Origin: Polyangiaceae bacterium
GTDB taxonomy: Bacteria > Myxococcota > Polyangia > Polyangiales > Polyangiaceae
DNA length: 40,155 bases
Reading direction: 5' to 3'
Assembly: GCA_025936205.1 (NCBI GenBank)
Contig: JAICTU010000012.1
Location: 1-40,155 of the forward strand
The number at the start of each line of letters is the position of its first letter. Position 1 is the first letter of the stretch. Of this stretch, positions 33,615-40,155 are shown in pieces. Both the position numbers and the translations under genes were made by a program. The notes beneath the pieces are model-generated. The model saw only the letters and a program-made list of their open reading frames with translations. It was not told where the DNA came from and did no database searches.

Positions 33615-35018
33615 TCACGCCTTGGCGGGCTTGCGCTTCAACGAGCGGAGCGCACCGTAGGGAGCGCGCTCGGGGCGGGAGAGCATGGCGTTGGCCTCCG
33701 CGTCGCGCAGGAAGCTCTCCGACTTGGGATCCCAGGTGAGAGGACGGCCGAGCTTCATCGCGATCCAGCTCACGATGCAAGCGCTTCCGCTGCGGTGTGC
33801 GACCGCTGCCGGTGCGATCGGCTGCTTGCGCGAGCGCACGGCCTCCAGCCAGTTGGCGTGGTGTTCTGCGCTGTGGGGTAGCTCGATTTTCAAGCCGTTC
33901 GGGTCGAGCAGGCGCGGGTCGCTCGCCTCGAGCGCCGGCAGCGGCTTGCCCGGCGTCTTGCCGTCGCCAATCGCTGCCTGGCCTTCGCGCGTCACCCAGA
34001 TCCAGCCCGCCTCGCCGATGAACTTCAGTCCGTTCTCGTGCTTGTCGGAGACGCTGACCTGAACGCCGCCCGGATAGGTCAGGCGGATGTCGTAGGCGCC
34101 GTGCACGTTCCAGACCTTGTTGCTCGGAAACTCGCCGCGCCCTTCCACCGCCGTCGGACCGCTCAGCTCGCAGTCGAGCGCCCAGTGCAGGCTGTCGAAG
34201 TGGTGGGAACCCCAGCCGGTGATCATGCCCAGGCAATAGGCTTCGTTGCGCAGCCAACCCGGGCGGCTGAAGTCACTCTGGGGATGCACCCGCGCCTCGG
34301 TGTAGGGCGCGAGCGCCGTGCTGCCGAGCCAGGCGTCGTAGTTCAAGTTGCTGGGCACCGCTGCGGGCGGGGGGTCGGGCTGCGTGGGATCGATGGGCAG
34401 ACCGATCTCCACCCGCACAACCTTGCCGATGCGCCCCGAGCGCACCAGCTCGGCTGCGCGCCGAAACTGCTGCATCGAGCGCTGCTGGCTACCGATCTGC
34501 ATGATGCGCCCGCTCTTCGCCACCGCATCACGCACCGCCACACCCTCCGCGTGCGTCATCGTGAACGGCTTTTGCAGGTACACGTCCTTGCCCGCGCGCA
34601 CCGCCGCCAGCGCGAGCTGCGCGTGCCAGTGATCGGGCGTGCTGATCACCACGGCGTCCAGATCCGGATGCGCGAGCAGCTCGCGGTAGTCCTGAAAGAC
34701 CGCGACCTTCGGCGCCGGCCGCTGCTTGGTCTGGTACGTCTGCTCCACCAGCTCACGGCCCTGCGCCGCGCGCTTGGTGTCGAGGTCGCAAACGGCCACC
34801 GTGTCGGCGAGATCCGAGTTCAGCACGCTGGGCATGTCGTGCACGCGCGCGATGCGCCCGCAGCCGATCTGGCCGACGCGCAGCCGATTGCTCGGTGCCT
34901 CCTTGCCGAAGACGCGCGAGGGCAAGAACAGGGGCAGGCCCAGGGAGCCCACCAGAGCAGTGGCGGCGGTCACAAAAGTTCTGCGACTCGTCGCGCACCT
35001 CGGGCGTGAAGGGTTCAT
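33615..35018 (-). CDS. Tat-exported Gfo/Idh/MocA-family oxidoreductase
   Basis: ATG 35018 has AGGAAGG upstream at good spacing. The 467-residue protein begins with a Tat signal (TSRRTFVTAATALVGSLGLPLFLPSRVFG), followed by a Rossmann domain (RVGQIGCGRIARVHDMPSV, with a GCGRIA nucleotide loop), VVISTPDHWHAQLALAAVRAGKDVYLQKPFTMT (QKP in place of EKP) and a C-terminal domain of the type common in Planctomycetes and Bacteroidetes homologues (GMITGWGSHHFDSLHWAL). It is the first gene of the operon 35018 to 29943. Exported members of the family keep NAD(P) bound and cycle it internally, as in Zymomonas glucose-fructose oxidoreductase. Confidence 0.9.
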   Translation of the reverse strand: MNPSRPRCATSRRTFVTAATALVGSLGLPLFLPSRVFGKEAPSNRLRVGQIGCGRIARVHDMPSVLNSDLADTVAVCDLDTKRAAQGRELVEQTYQTKQRPAPKVAVFQDYRELLAHPDLDAVVISTPDHWHAQLALAAVRAGKDVYLQKPFTMTHAEGVAVRDAVAKSGRIMQIGSQQRSMQQFRRAAELVRSGRIGKVVRVEIGLPIDPTQPDPPPAAVPSNLNYDAWLGSTALAPYTEARVHPQSDFSRPGWLRNEAYCLGMITGWGSHHFDSLHWALDCELSGPTAVEGRGEFPSNKVWNVHGAYDIRLTYPGGVQVSVSDKHENGLKFIGEAGWIWVTREGQAAIGDGKTPGKPLPALEASDPRLLDPNGLKIELPHSAEHHANWLEAVRSRKQPIAPAAVAHRSGSACIVSWIAMKLGRPLTWDPKSESFLRDAEANAMLSRPERAPYGALRSLKRKPAKA

Positions 35019-35080
35019 GGTTTACCTTCCTGGATGGAGGATTGCAGTGATGCCGCCCCGGCAGGCAGGCAGGGCACCGT

Positions 35081-35086
35081 ATCATA
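35081..35086 (-). promoter_or_regulatory. Candidate -10 element of the oxidoreductase operon
   Basis: TATGAT on the minus strand, 63 nt upstream of ATG 35018, is the best -10 match in the 122-bp divergent region. No convincing -35 box is seen. Confidence 0.35.
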
Positions 35087-35140
35087 CATCGCGCGCCATC
35101 GGGCGTTGCTCGGGCGGCGAGTCCCCGTTATCGATCGCCC

Positions 35141-35635
35141 ATGCCGACTCGTCGCGATCTGCTGCTCCTCGCGAGCGCTCTGTCCCTGGGTATTGCCATC
35201 GGCCGCTGGTCGCTCGTCGCCCCCGCGCATGCCGAGGGCTCAGCGGCGAAGGTGCAAGACTCGGCGCTCCTCGACTGGAACGACCTCGAGTCGAAGCCGA
35301 CGGGCGTGGGCCAGTACCGCGGCGTGATGAAGGCAAAGACTGCCACGCTCGACGAGCTCGAGATGCACGTGACGACGCTCAACCCGGGCCAGATCTCGCA
35401 TCCGCCGCACAAGCATCCGAACGAGGAGCTGGTGATCATCGGCTCCGGGAAGATCGAAGCCACGTCGAACGGCAAGACGCGCGTGCTCGGCCCGGGCTCG
35501 GTGATCTTCAACGCCTCCAACCAGCTGCACGGCGTGAAGAACGTGGGCGATACGCCGGCCACCTATCACGTGATCAACTGGCACACGCCCGCCACGGACG
35601 TGCAGGCCAGGCTGGCGGGCGACAAGAAGCCCTAG
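35141..35635 (+). CDS. Exported cupin-domain protein
   Basis: The 164-residue protein begins with a signal (MPTRRDLLLLASALSLGIAIG, a TRRD twin-arginine start; cleavage near PAHA). The cupin core has metal-ligand candidates in HPPHKHPNEELVII, spacing GSGKIEATSNGKTRVLGPGSVIF and the second-motif His in LHGVKN. Single-domain cupins may bind sugars or act as isomerases, epimerases or dioxygenases; the substrate is unknown. It is divergent from the oxidoreductase operon across 122 bp. A shared role in sugar conversion in the periplasm is plausible because two of those enzymes are also exported. Its stop overlaps the converging PilZ gene by 4 bp. Confidence 0.85.
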   Translation: MPTRRDLLLLASALSLGIAIGRWSLVAPAHAEGSAAKVQDSALLDWNDLESKPTGVGQYRGVMKAKTATLDELEMHVTTLNPGQISHPPHKHPNEELVIIGSGKIEATSNGKTRVLGPGSVIFNASNQLHGVKNVGDTPATYHVINWHTPATDVQARLAGDKKP

Positions 35636-36255
35636 CGGGACTGCCCCGACATCCGGCGCTGTTGCTCGCCCTGAATCGCCAGATTGATCGCAGCCAGCGA
35701 CCTGGCGAGCGACCCGCCTTCTCGCTCCGTGCACAGCACACCGTGACGGATCGTCTTCGGTGTCATGCGCCGAGAGCTCATGATCGTCGCCTGGCCCTCG
35801 TAGGTCTTGCCGGCGTAGCTGAGGGTGATGTGCACCTGGCTGCCCAGCGCGCAATCGTTGCGCGAGTAGAAGGCGAGACCAGTCGCGCTCAGATCCACCA
35901 CCTCGCAGCCCGCCTCGTTGTCGACGGTCGCGCGAATGTTCTCACCCAGGCACGACACTCGAAAGCACTGCCGGCTCTCGGACGAGGTCGGCTCCGCGAG
36001 CAGCTGAAGCACCAGCACCTGCGGCCGCTCCGCATCCTCGCGCAGCACCCGCGCCAGCTGCTGCATGAACTTGCGCCTCGCCTCGAAGTGGATCATCGCT
36101 TCCATGCCGGGCTCGATGGAACAGGGCTCTTCGAGGAGCCGAAGCGTGAGCATCGGGTTTTCGAAGGCGCAGACGGTGGCAGGGCGCAGCACCCGCTTCT
36201 TGAGGCGATCCTCCTTCGGCAGCCGGAAGAAAATCTTGTCCTCTGCTTTGAGCAT
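35632..36255 (-). CDS. PilZ-domain c-di-GMP-binding protein
   Basis: ATG 36255 is preceded by GGGAGG, a strong ribosome site. The 207-residue protein has an N-terminal YcgR-like beta domain (residues 1-95) and a C-terminal PilZ domain. This carries the two c-di-GMP-binding motifs: RQCFR (RxxxR) near residue 95 and DLSATG (DxSxxG) near 122. Binding of cyclic di-GMP would change contacts with a partner, often in motility or exopolysaccharide control. The neighbours are not c-di-GMP genes, so the partner is not evident. Confidence 0.87.
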   Translation of the reverse strand: MLKAEDKIFFRLPKEDRLKKRVLRPATVCAFENPMLTLRLLEEPCSIEPGMEAMIHFEARRKFMQQLARVLREDAERPQVLVLQLLAEPTSSESRQCFRVSCLGENIRATVDNEAGCEVVDLSATGLAFYSRNDCALGSQVHITLSYAGKTYEGQATIMSSRRMTPKTIRHGVLCTEREGGSLARSLAAINLAIQGEQQRRMSGQSR

Positions 36256-36310
36256 GCCCCTCCCGTAACAAACGGCACGTAGTACGCGCCGCTACAGGTG
36301 CGATATCGGG

Positions 36311-37069
36311 CTACACGTGCATGTCTTCGCCGAGATAGGCGGCGCGCACGCGCGGATCTTCGCGCAGTGAGGCGCTGCTGCCGGACAGGGCGATTTCACC
36401 CGTGACCAGCACGTACGCCTGGTGCGCGGTCTCCAGCGCCAGCCGCGTGTTCTGCTCCACCAGCAGGATGGTCAGCCCGCTCTTGGCGATCTCGATGATG
36501 CCGTCGAAGATCTGCCGCACCAGCTTGGGGGCCAGGCCCAGGCTCGGCTCGTCGAGCAGCAAGAGCCGGGGCTCGCTCATCAGGGCCCGCCCGATCGCGA
36601 GCATCTGCTGCTCGCCGCCGGATAGCGTGCCGCCCGCCTGGGTCATGCGCTCGCCGAGGCGCGGAAACAGTGCGAGCACGCGCTCCATGCGCGCGGCGAT
36701 GCCCCGAGCGTCGCGTTTGAGGATCGAGCCGAGCTCCAGATTCTCGCGCACCGACATGCCCTGGAAGATCGCGCGGCCCTCCGGCACCAGCGTGACGCCC
36801 TGGGCGACGATGCGATGCGTGGGCACGCCCAGCACGTCCTGCCCGAACACGCGCACGCGGCCGCGCACCGACGACAGCAGCCCGACGATCCCCTTCAGCG
36901 TGCTGGTCTTGCCCGCGCCGTTCGCCCCGATCAGCGCCACGATCTGCCCGGGTTCGACCCGCAGGGAGATGCCCTTCACGGCGCGGATGCCGCCGTAGGT
37001 AACGGACAGCTGCTCGAGCTCCAGCGCCGGGGTGCCGGATGAATTGCCCGATACATCCGCGGAGCTCAT
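36311..37069 (-). CDS. livF: Branched-chain amino acid ABC transporter ATPase LivF
   Basis: The start at 37069 overlaps the livG stop (ATGA). The 252-residue ATPase has Walker A GANGAGKTS, signature TLSGGEQQMLAIGRAL, Walker B LLLLDEPSLGLAP and the switch His region VEQNTRLAL. The LxRENLELG and RLGERMTQAGGTLSGGE pattern is typical of LivF rather than LivG. It pairs with LivG to power import of a branched-chain or related amino acid by LivH/LivM. An N-terminal extension of about 15 residues (SSADVSGNSSGTP) is unusual for LivF. Last gene of the operon. Confidence 0.93.
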   Translation of the reverse strand: MSSADVSGNSSGTPALELEQLSVTYGGIRAVKGISLRVEPGQIVALIGANGAGKTSTLKGIVGLLSSVRGRVRVFGQDVLGVPTHRIVAQGVTLVPEGRAIFQGMSVRENLELGSILKRDARGIAARMERVLALFPRLGERMTQAGGTLSGGEQQMLAIGRALMSEPRLLLLDEPSLGLAPKLVRQIFDGIIEIAKSGLTILLVEQNTRLALETAHQAYVLVTGEIALSGSSASLREDPRVRAAYLGEDMHV

Positions 37070-37839
37070 GACTCGCTCTGCTCCTCTTGCCCCAGGTAGG
37101 CCGCGAGCACCTTGGGATGCGTCTTGATCGCGCTGGGCGGGCCGTCGGCGATCGTCTCGCCGTGGTCCACAACGTGGATGCGCTCGCACACGCTCATCAC
37201 CAGGCTCATGTTGTGCTCGACCAGCACCACCGTCACCTTCAGCTCGTCGCGCAGCCAGCGGATCTGGGCCTCCAGCTCGCGCGCCTCGTGGCTGTTCATG
37301 CCGGCGGCCGGCTCGTCCAGCAGCAAGAGCTTGGGCGAGAGCATCAGGGCGCGCGCGATCTCCAGCCGGCGCTGCGAGCCGTAGGGCAGGCTGCCCGCCA
37401 TGTCATTGGCCTGCCCGCGCAAGCCCAGCGCCTCCAGCAGCTCGTGCGCGCGGCGGCGCAAGGCGCGCTCGCACTCCGCCTGGCTCGCCGTGCGCAGAAT
37501 GGTCGCCAGGAGGCCGGCGCTGTGCAAGCGGCGCCCCGAGACCATCACGTTCTGCTCGGCCGTCATGGAGCGAAACAGGCGGATATTCTGGAAGGTACGA
37601 CCGATGCCGGCGCCGGCGATCTGCGCGGGGCTCCAGCCGGAGATGTCCTTGCCGTCGAACAAGACCCGGCCCTGGTCCGGCCGGTACACGCCGGTCACCA
37701 CATTGAAGATCGTGGTCTTGCCCGCGCCGTTGGGGCCGATCAGCCCGAAGATCTCGCCCGCTTCGACGCGCAGCTGCACCGCCTTCACGGCGTGCAGGCC
37801 GCCGAAAATCTTGTGCACGTGGTCGAGCTCCAGCAGCAT
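37066..37839 (-). CDS. livG: Branched-chain amino acid ABC transporter ATPase LivG
   Basis: ATG 37839 shares one base with the livM stop. The 257-residue ATPase has Walker A GPNGAGKTT, the LivG-type loop GIGRTFQNIRLFRSMTAEQNVMV, signature LPYGSQRRLEIARAL (a Tyr-Gly-Ser variant common in LivG), Walker B LLLLDEPAAGMN and VEHNMSLVMSV. It forms the second nucleotide-binding subunit with LivF. The spacing to livM and livF (1-4 bp overlaps) shows a tightly coupled operon. Confidence 0.94.
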   Translation of the reverse strand: MLLELDHVHKIFGGLHAVKAVQLRVEAGEIFGLIGPNGAGKTTIFNVVTGVYRPDQGRVLFDGKDISGWSPAQIAGAGIGRTFQNIRLFRSMTAEQNVMVSGRRLHSAGLLATILRTASQAECERALRRRAHELLEALGLRGQANDMAGSLPYGSQRRLEIARALMLSPKLLLLDEPAAGMNSHEARELEAQIRWLRDELKVTVVLVEHNMSLVMSVCERIHVVDHGETIADGPPSAIKTHPKVLAAYLGQEEQSES

Positions 37840-38921
37840 CAGCGCGCGGCTCCTGCGCCCGTCGCACCTTTGCCGCGCTGCCAGAGCCCGCGCACCATGC
37901 TGGGCAGCTCGCGCGTGCCCAGGATGCCTTCCGGGCGCACCAGCATGATCACGATCAAGAGCAGCGCGTAGAGCACCAGCCGGTATTCGTGCAGGTCACG
38001 CATCAGCTCCAGGCTCACCGCCACGAACACGCCACCGAGGGCCGCGCCCGAGACCGAGCCCAGGCCGCCGACGATGATCATCACGATCATGTCGATCGAC
38101 TTGTCGAACTTGAAGTCCTCGGGACGGATGCCGGCCTGCATGTGCGCGAACAGTCCGCCCGCGATGCCGGCGCCCGCCGCGCTCAAGCTGAAGGCCAGCA
38201 CCTTGAGCCGCGTGGTGGGCGTGGCCATCGCCTCGGCCGCGATCTCGTCCTCGCGGATCGCCGCCAGCGACCGGCCTGTCTGGGAGAAGGTGACGTTCCA
38301 GGTGACGATGATCACGATCACCACCCACAAGAGCACCCAGAACAGATTGGTGTAGGGCGGCAGCCCCGCGGGCGAGTCGCCGAAGTAGCCGGTCGCCGCG
38401 CCCAGAAACTGCGCGTTGTTGAACGAGATGCGAATGATCTCGCCGAAGCCCAGCGTCACGATCGCCAGATAGTCGCCGCGCAGCCGCAAGCTAGGCAGCC
38501 CAACGCACAGCCCGCTGATCCCCGCCAGGAGCGCTCCGAGCACCAGCGCCAGATTGAAAGTGACGGCATCGGCGAGCGCGCCGCCGCCGAACAGGGCCGC
38601 TGCGGCCGGAGCCAGGTGCGTGCCCAGAAACGCCGCGGCGTAGGCCCCGATCGCCATGAAGCCGGCGTGTCCGATCGAGAACTGCCCGGTGGTGCCGTTG
38701 ATCAGGTTCAGGCTCACCGCCAGGATCACGTTGATGCCGGCGAGCATCAGGATGCGCTGCGCGTACTCGATCAGCACCGCTTCCAGCCCGATGCGCAGCA
38801 GCGCGAGCCCGCCGATGATCCCGAGCGCGATCAGCGCGCGCAACGCCCAGCGCGGACGCGCGGGCGGATCGGGGAGGGGAGGAACGGGCGGTGGCGCTGC
38901 CGCCGGGCCTGCGTCGCTCAT
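37839..38921 (-). CDS. livM: Branched-chain amino acid ABC transporter permease LivM
   Basis: The 360-residue protein has a Pro-rich cytoplasmic start, about ten hydrophobic helices and the LivM family hallmarks GTTGQFSIGHAGFMAIGAYAAA, LPSLRLRGDYLAIVTLGFGEIIRI and SLAAIREDEIAAEAMATPTTRLKVLAFSLSA. The last is the coupling-helix region (EAA-like) that contacts the ATPases. It forms the channel with LivH. The gene overlaps livH by 4 bp. Confidence 0.94.
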   Translation of the reverse strand: MSDAGPAAAPPPVPPLPDPPARPRWALRALIALGIIGGLALLRIGLEAVLIEYAQRILMLAGINVILAVSLNLINGTTGQFSIGHAGFMAIGAYAAAFLGTHLAPAAAALFGGGALADAVTFNLALVLGALLAGISGLCVGLPSLRLRGDYLAIVTLGFGEIIRISFNNAQFLGAATGYFGDSPAGLPPYTNLFWVLLWVVIVIIVTWNVTFSQTGRSLAAIREDEIAAEAMATPTTRLKVLAFSLSAAGAGIAGGLFAHMQAGIRPEDFKFDKSIDMIVMIIVGGLGSVSGAALGGVFVAVSLELMRDLHEYRLVLYALLLIVIMLVRPEGILGTRELPSMVRGLWQRGKGATGAGAAR

Positions 38922-39835
38922 ACCTTCTCCTGCCTCACGACGCCGAGCAAGCCCTCGGGTTTGACCAGCAGCATCAGGATCAGGATCACGAAGGTGATGG
39001 CGTCCCGGTAGTCCGGAGAGATGTAACCGGCGGTGAGCTGCTCGGCGAGCCCGATCAAGAGCCCGCCGATCAGCGCCCCGGGGATGTTGCCGATGCCGCC
39101 CAGCACCGCCGCCACGAAGGCCTTGAGCCCTGTGAGCACGCCCATCAAGGGATTGATGGTGATCTGATCGAGGCCGAACAGAATGCCGCCCGCCGCGGCC
39201 AGCGCCGAGCCGATCGCGAACGTGGCACGGATGGTCGCGTTCACGTCGATGCCCATCAGGCGCGCGGCGTCCGCGTTCATCGACAGCGCCCGCATGGCGC
39301 GCCCCGTCCAGGTCCGATGCACGAGCAAGTACAGCCCCAGCATCAGCACCATGGCCACTGCGAAGATCGCGAGCTTGATGTTGGTCAAGATCACGCCGCC
39401 GACCTCGAAACGCACTTCCGAGAGAATGGCCGGGTAGCGGCGCGGGTTCGGCGAGAACACGAGCATCGCTGCGTTCTGCAGGAACAAGCTGACGCCGATG
39501 GCCGTGATCAGCGGGGTGAGACGCGGCGCAGAGCGCACCGGGCGATACGCGAGCGCCTCAATCGTGACGCCCAGCAGCGCCACGCTGCCCATCGCGAAGC
39601 ACATCACCACGAAGGCCAGCGCCAGCGGAAAGCCGCTGCCCGATGCCTCATAGCCGTTCACGCCGAGCCAGCCCGCCGAGTAGTAGCCGGCGTACGCGCC
39701 CACCATGAACACCTCGCCGTGAGCGAAGTTGATCAGCTTCAGGATGCCGTACACCATCGTGTAGCCCAGGGCGATCAGGGCGTAGATCGACCCCAGCGAT
39801 AGGCCGTTCACAACTTGCTGCAGGAACTCGCTCAC
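38918..39835 (-). CDS. livH: Branched-chain amino acid ABC transporter permease LivH
   Basis: GTG 39835 begins SEFLQQVVNGLSLGSIYALIALGYTMVYGILKLINFAHGEVFMVGAYAG, which aligns with normal LivH N-termini; an upstream GTG 39859 would add eight residues. No good ribosome site precedes either, so the start is uncertain. The 305-residue protein has eight or so helices, the GRAMRALSMNADAARLMGIDV cytoplasmic loop for ATPase contact and the ending LLVKPEGLLG. A strong hairpin lies 26 bp upstream, right after the livK stop. Confidence 0.92.
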   Translation of the reverse strand: MSEFLQQVVNGLSLGSIYALIALGYTMVYGILKLINFAHGEVFMVGAYAGYYSAGWLGVNGYEASGSGFPLALAFVVMCFAMGSVALLGVTIEALAYRPVRSAPRLTPLITAIGVSLFLQNAAMLVFSPNPRRYPAILSEVRFEVGGVILTNIKLAIFAVAMVLMLGLYLLVHRTWTGRAMRALSMNADAARLMGIDVNATIRATFAIGSALAAAGGILFGLDQITINPLMGVLTGLKAFVAAVLGGIGNIPGALIGGLLIGLAEQLTAGYISPDYRDAITFVILILMLLVKPEGLLGVVRQEKV

Positions 39836-39860
39836 TCGACGCTCGATGATCCTGCACACT

Positions 39861-39882
39861 CGCGGCGCTGTCTAGCGCCGCG
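39861..39882 (-). promoter_or_regulatory. 9-bp hairpin between livK and livH
   Basis: CGCGGCGCT (39861-39869) pairs perfectly with AGCGCCGCG (39874-39882) across the loop GTCT, starting 2 nt after the livK stop. With no U-run it is more likely an mRNA stabiliser or partial terminator that keeps the binding protein more abundant than the membrane parts. Confidence 0.7.
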
Positions 39883-39884
39883 GC

Positions 39885-40155
39885 TCAAGGAGCAACCGTC
39901 GCCCGGTACTTCCCCTTGCCGTCCTCGATGGCCACGATCACCGCGCTCTTGTCCGCATCGCGGTTGGCGTTGATGGTGATGGTGCCCGAAACACCCTCGA
40001 AGTTCTTCACGTGCGTGAGGGCCTCGCGGATCCCGGCCGGGTCCGTCTTGCCGCTCGCACGGATCGCCTCGAACAGCACGCCGGCGGCGTCGTAGCCCAG
40101 CGCCCCGAGGCCGGTCGGCTCCTGGCCGTACTTGGCCTTGAAGTCGCGCACGAAC
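39885..40155 (-). CDS. Branched-chain amino acid-type periplasmic binding protein, 3' end
   Basis: The frame is open to the right edge, so only the last 90 residues are seen: FVRDFKAKYGQEPTGLGALGYDAAGVLFEAIRASG, then the helix and C-terminal strands ending GKGKYRATVAP. The pattern GYDAA..L..AI and the GVSGTITINANRDADKSAVIV segment are typical of LivJ/LivK-like type I periplasmic binding proteins. It delivers substrate to LivH/LivM. The actual ligand (leucine, isoleucine, valine or another amino acid or amide) cannot be read from this end. Confidence 0.92.
   Translation of the reverse strand, partial: FVRDFKAKYGQEPTGLGALGYDAAGVLFEAIRASGKTDPAGIREALTHVKNFEGVSGTITINANRDADKSAVIVAIEDGKGKYRATVAP

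Overview
The window is high-GC bacterial DNA with strong G/C preference at third codon positions. It carries many exported lipoproteins with Gly/Ser/Ala-rich linkers, a DUF4423-type regulator fragment, a C-terminal Cys/hydrophobic/basic tail resembling MYXO-CTERM sorting signals, and extracellular cytochromes. Together these suggest a myxobacterium-like member of the Myxococcota, probably of the Polyangia type. That assignment is inferred from gene style, not from a marker gene; I see no rRNA, tRNA or CRISPR array.

Layout. 1-5.5 kb: the 3' end of a WD40-like propeller gene, an L,D-transpeptidase lipoprotein translationally coupled to a PEGA-like lipoprotein, a 780-bp non-coding stretch with two copies of a 19-bp palindrome, a small exported protein, and a small outer-membrane barrel. 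5.5-14.5 kb: a FadL-type barrel, a heme-motif propeller lipoprotein and a porin, interspersed with damaged genes. These are two divergent genes fused head to head without their 5' ends (near 7,560), a LysR gene with no start codon (10,763), an esterase with an internal deletion and frame change (junction 13,733), and a possible 3' gene remnant (14,286-14,462). 14.5-19.7 kb: a membrane protein, a di-heme cytochrome, two single-domain response regulators and a soluble hybrid histidine kinase whose first receiver has Asn in place of the phospho-acceptor Asp. 20-26.3 kb: a coupled lipoprotein/metalloprotease/peroxiredoxin operon, an RlmM-like methyltransferase, a DUF1279 protein, flagellar-type MotA/MotB and a glutathione S-transferase. 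26.3-29.9 kb: a low-complexity lipoprotein with a clear intrinsic terminator, and a P-type Ca2+ ATPase. 29.9-35 kb: a four-gene operon with three Gfo/Idh/MocA oxidoreductases (two with Tat signals) and an MFS transporter, divergent from a cupin gene. 35.6-40.2 kb: a PilZ protein and a branched-chain amino-acid-type ABC operon (livK-livH-livM-livG-livF, minus strand), entering from the right edge.

How the parts work together. The envelope genes (transpeptidase, barrels, lipoproteins) fit a complex Gram-negative surface. The oxidoreductase/MFS operon looks like uptake and redox conversion of a sugar or cyclitol, partly in the periplasm. The liv operon is a complete importer with a strong hairpin between the binding-protein gene and the permease genes. 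The two small regulators and the kinase form a local phosphorelay candidate. The run of broken genes between about 7.5 and 14.5 kb is the most unusual overall feature: either real local gene decay or repeated small deletions in the assembly.
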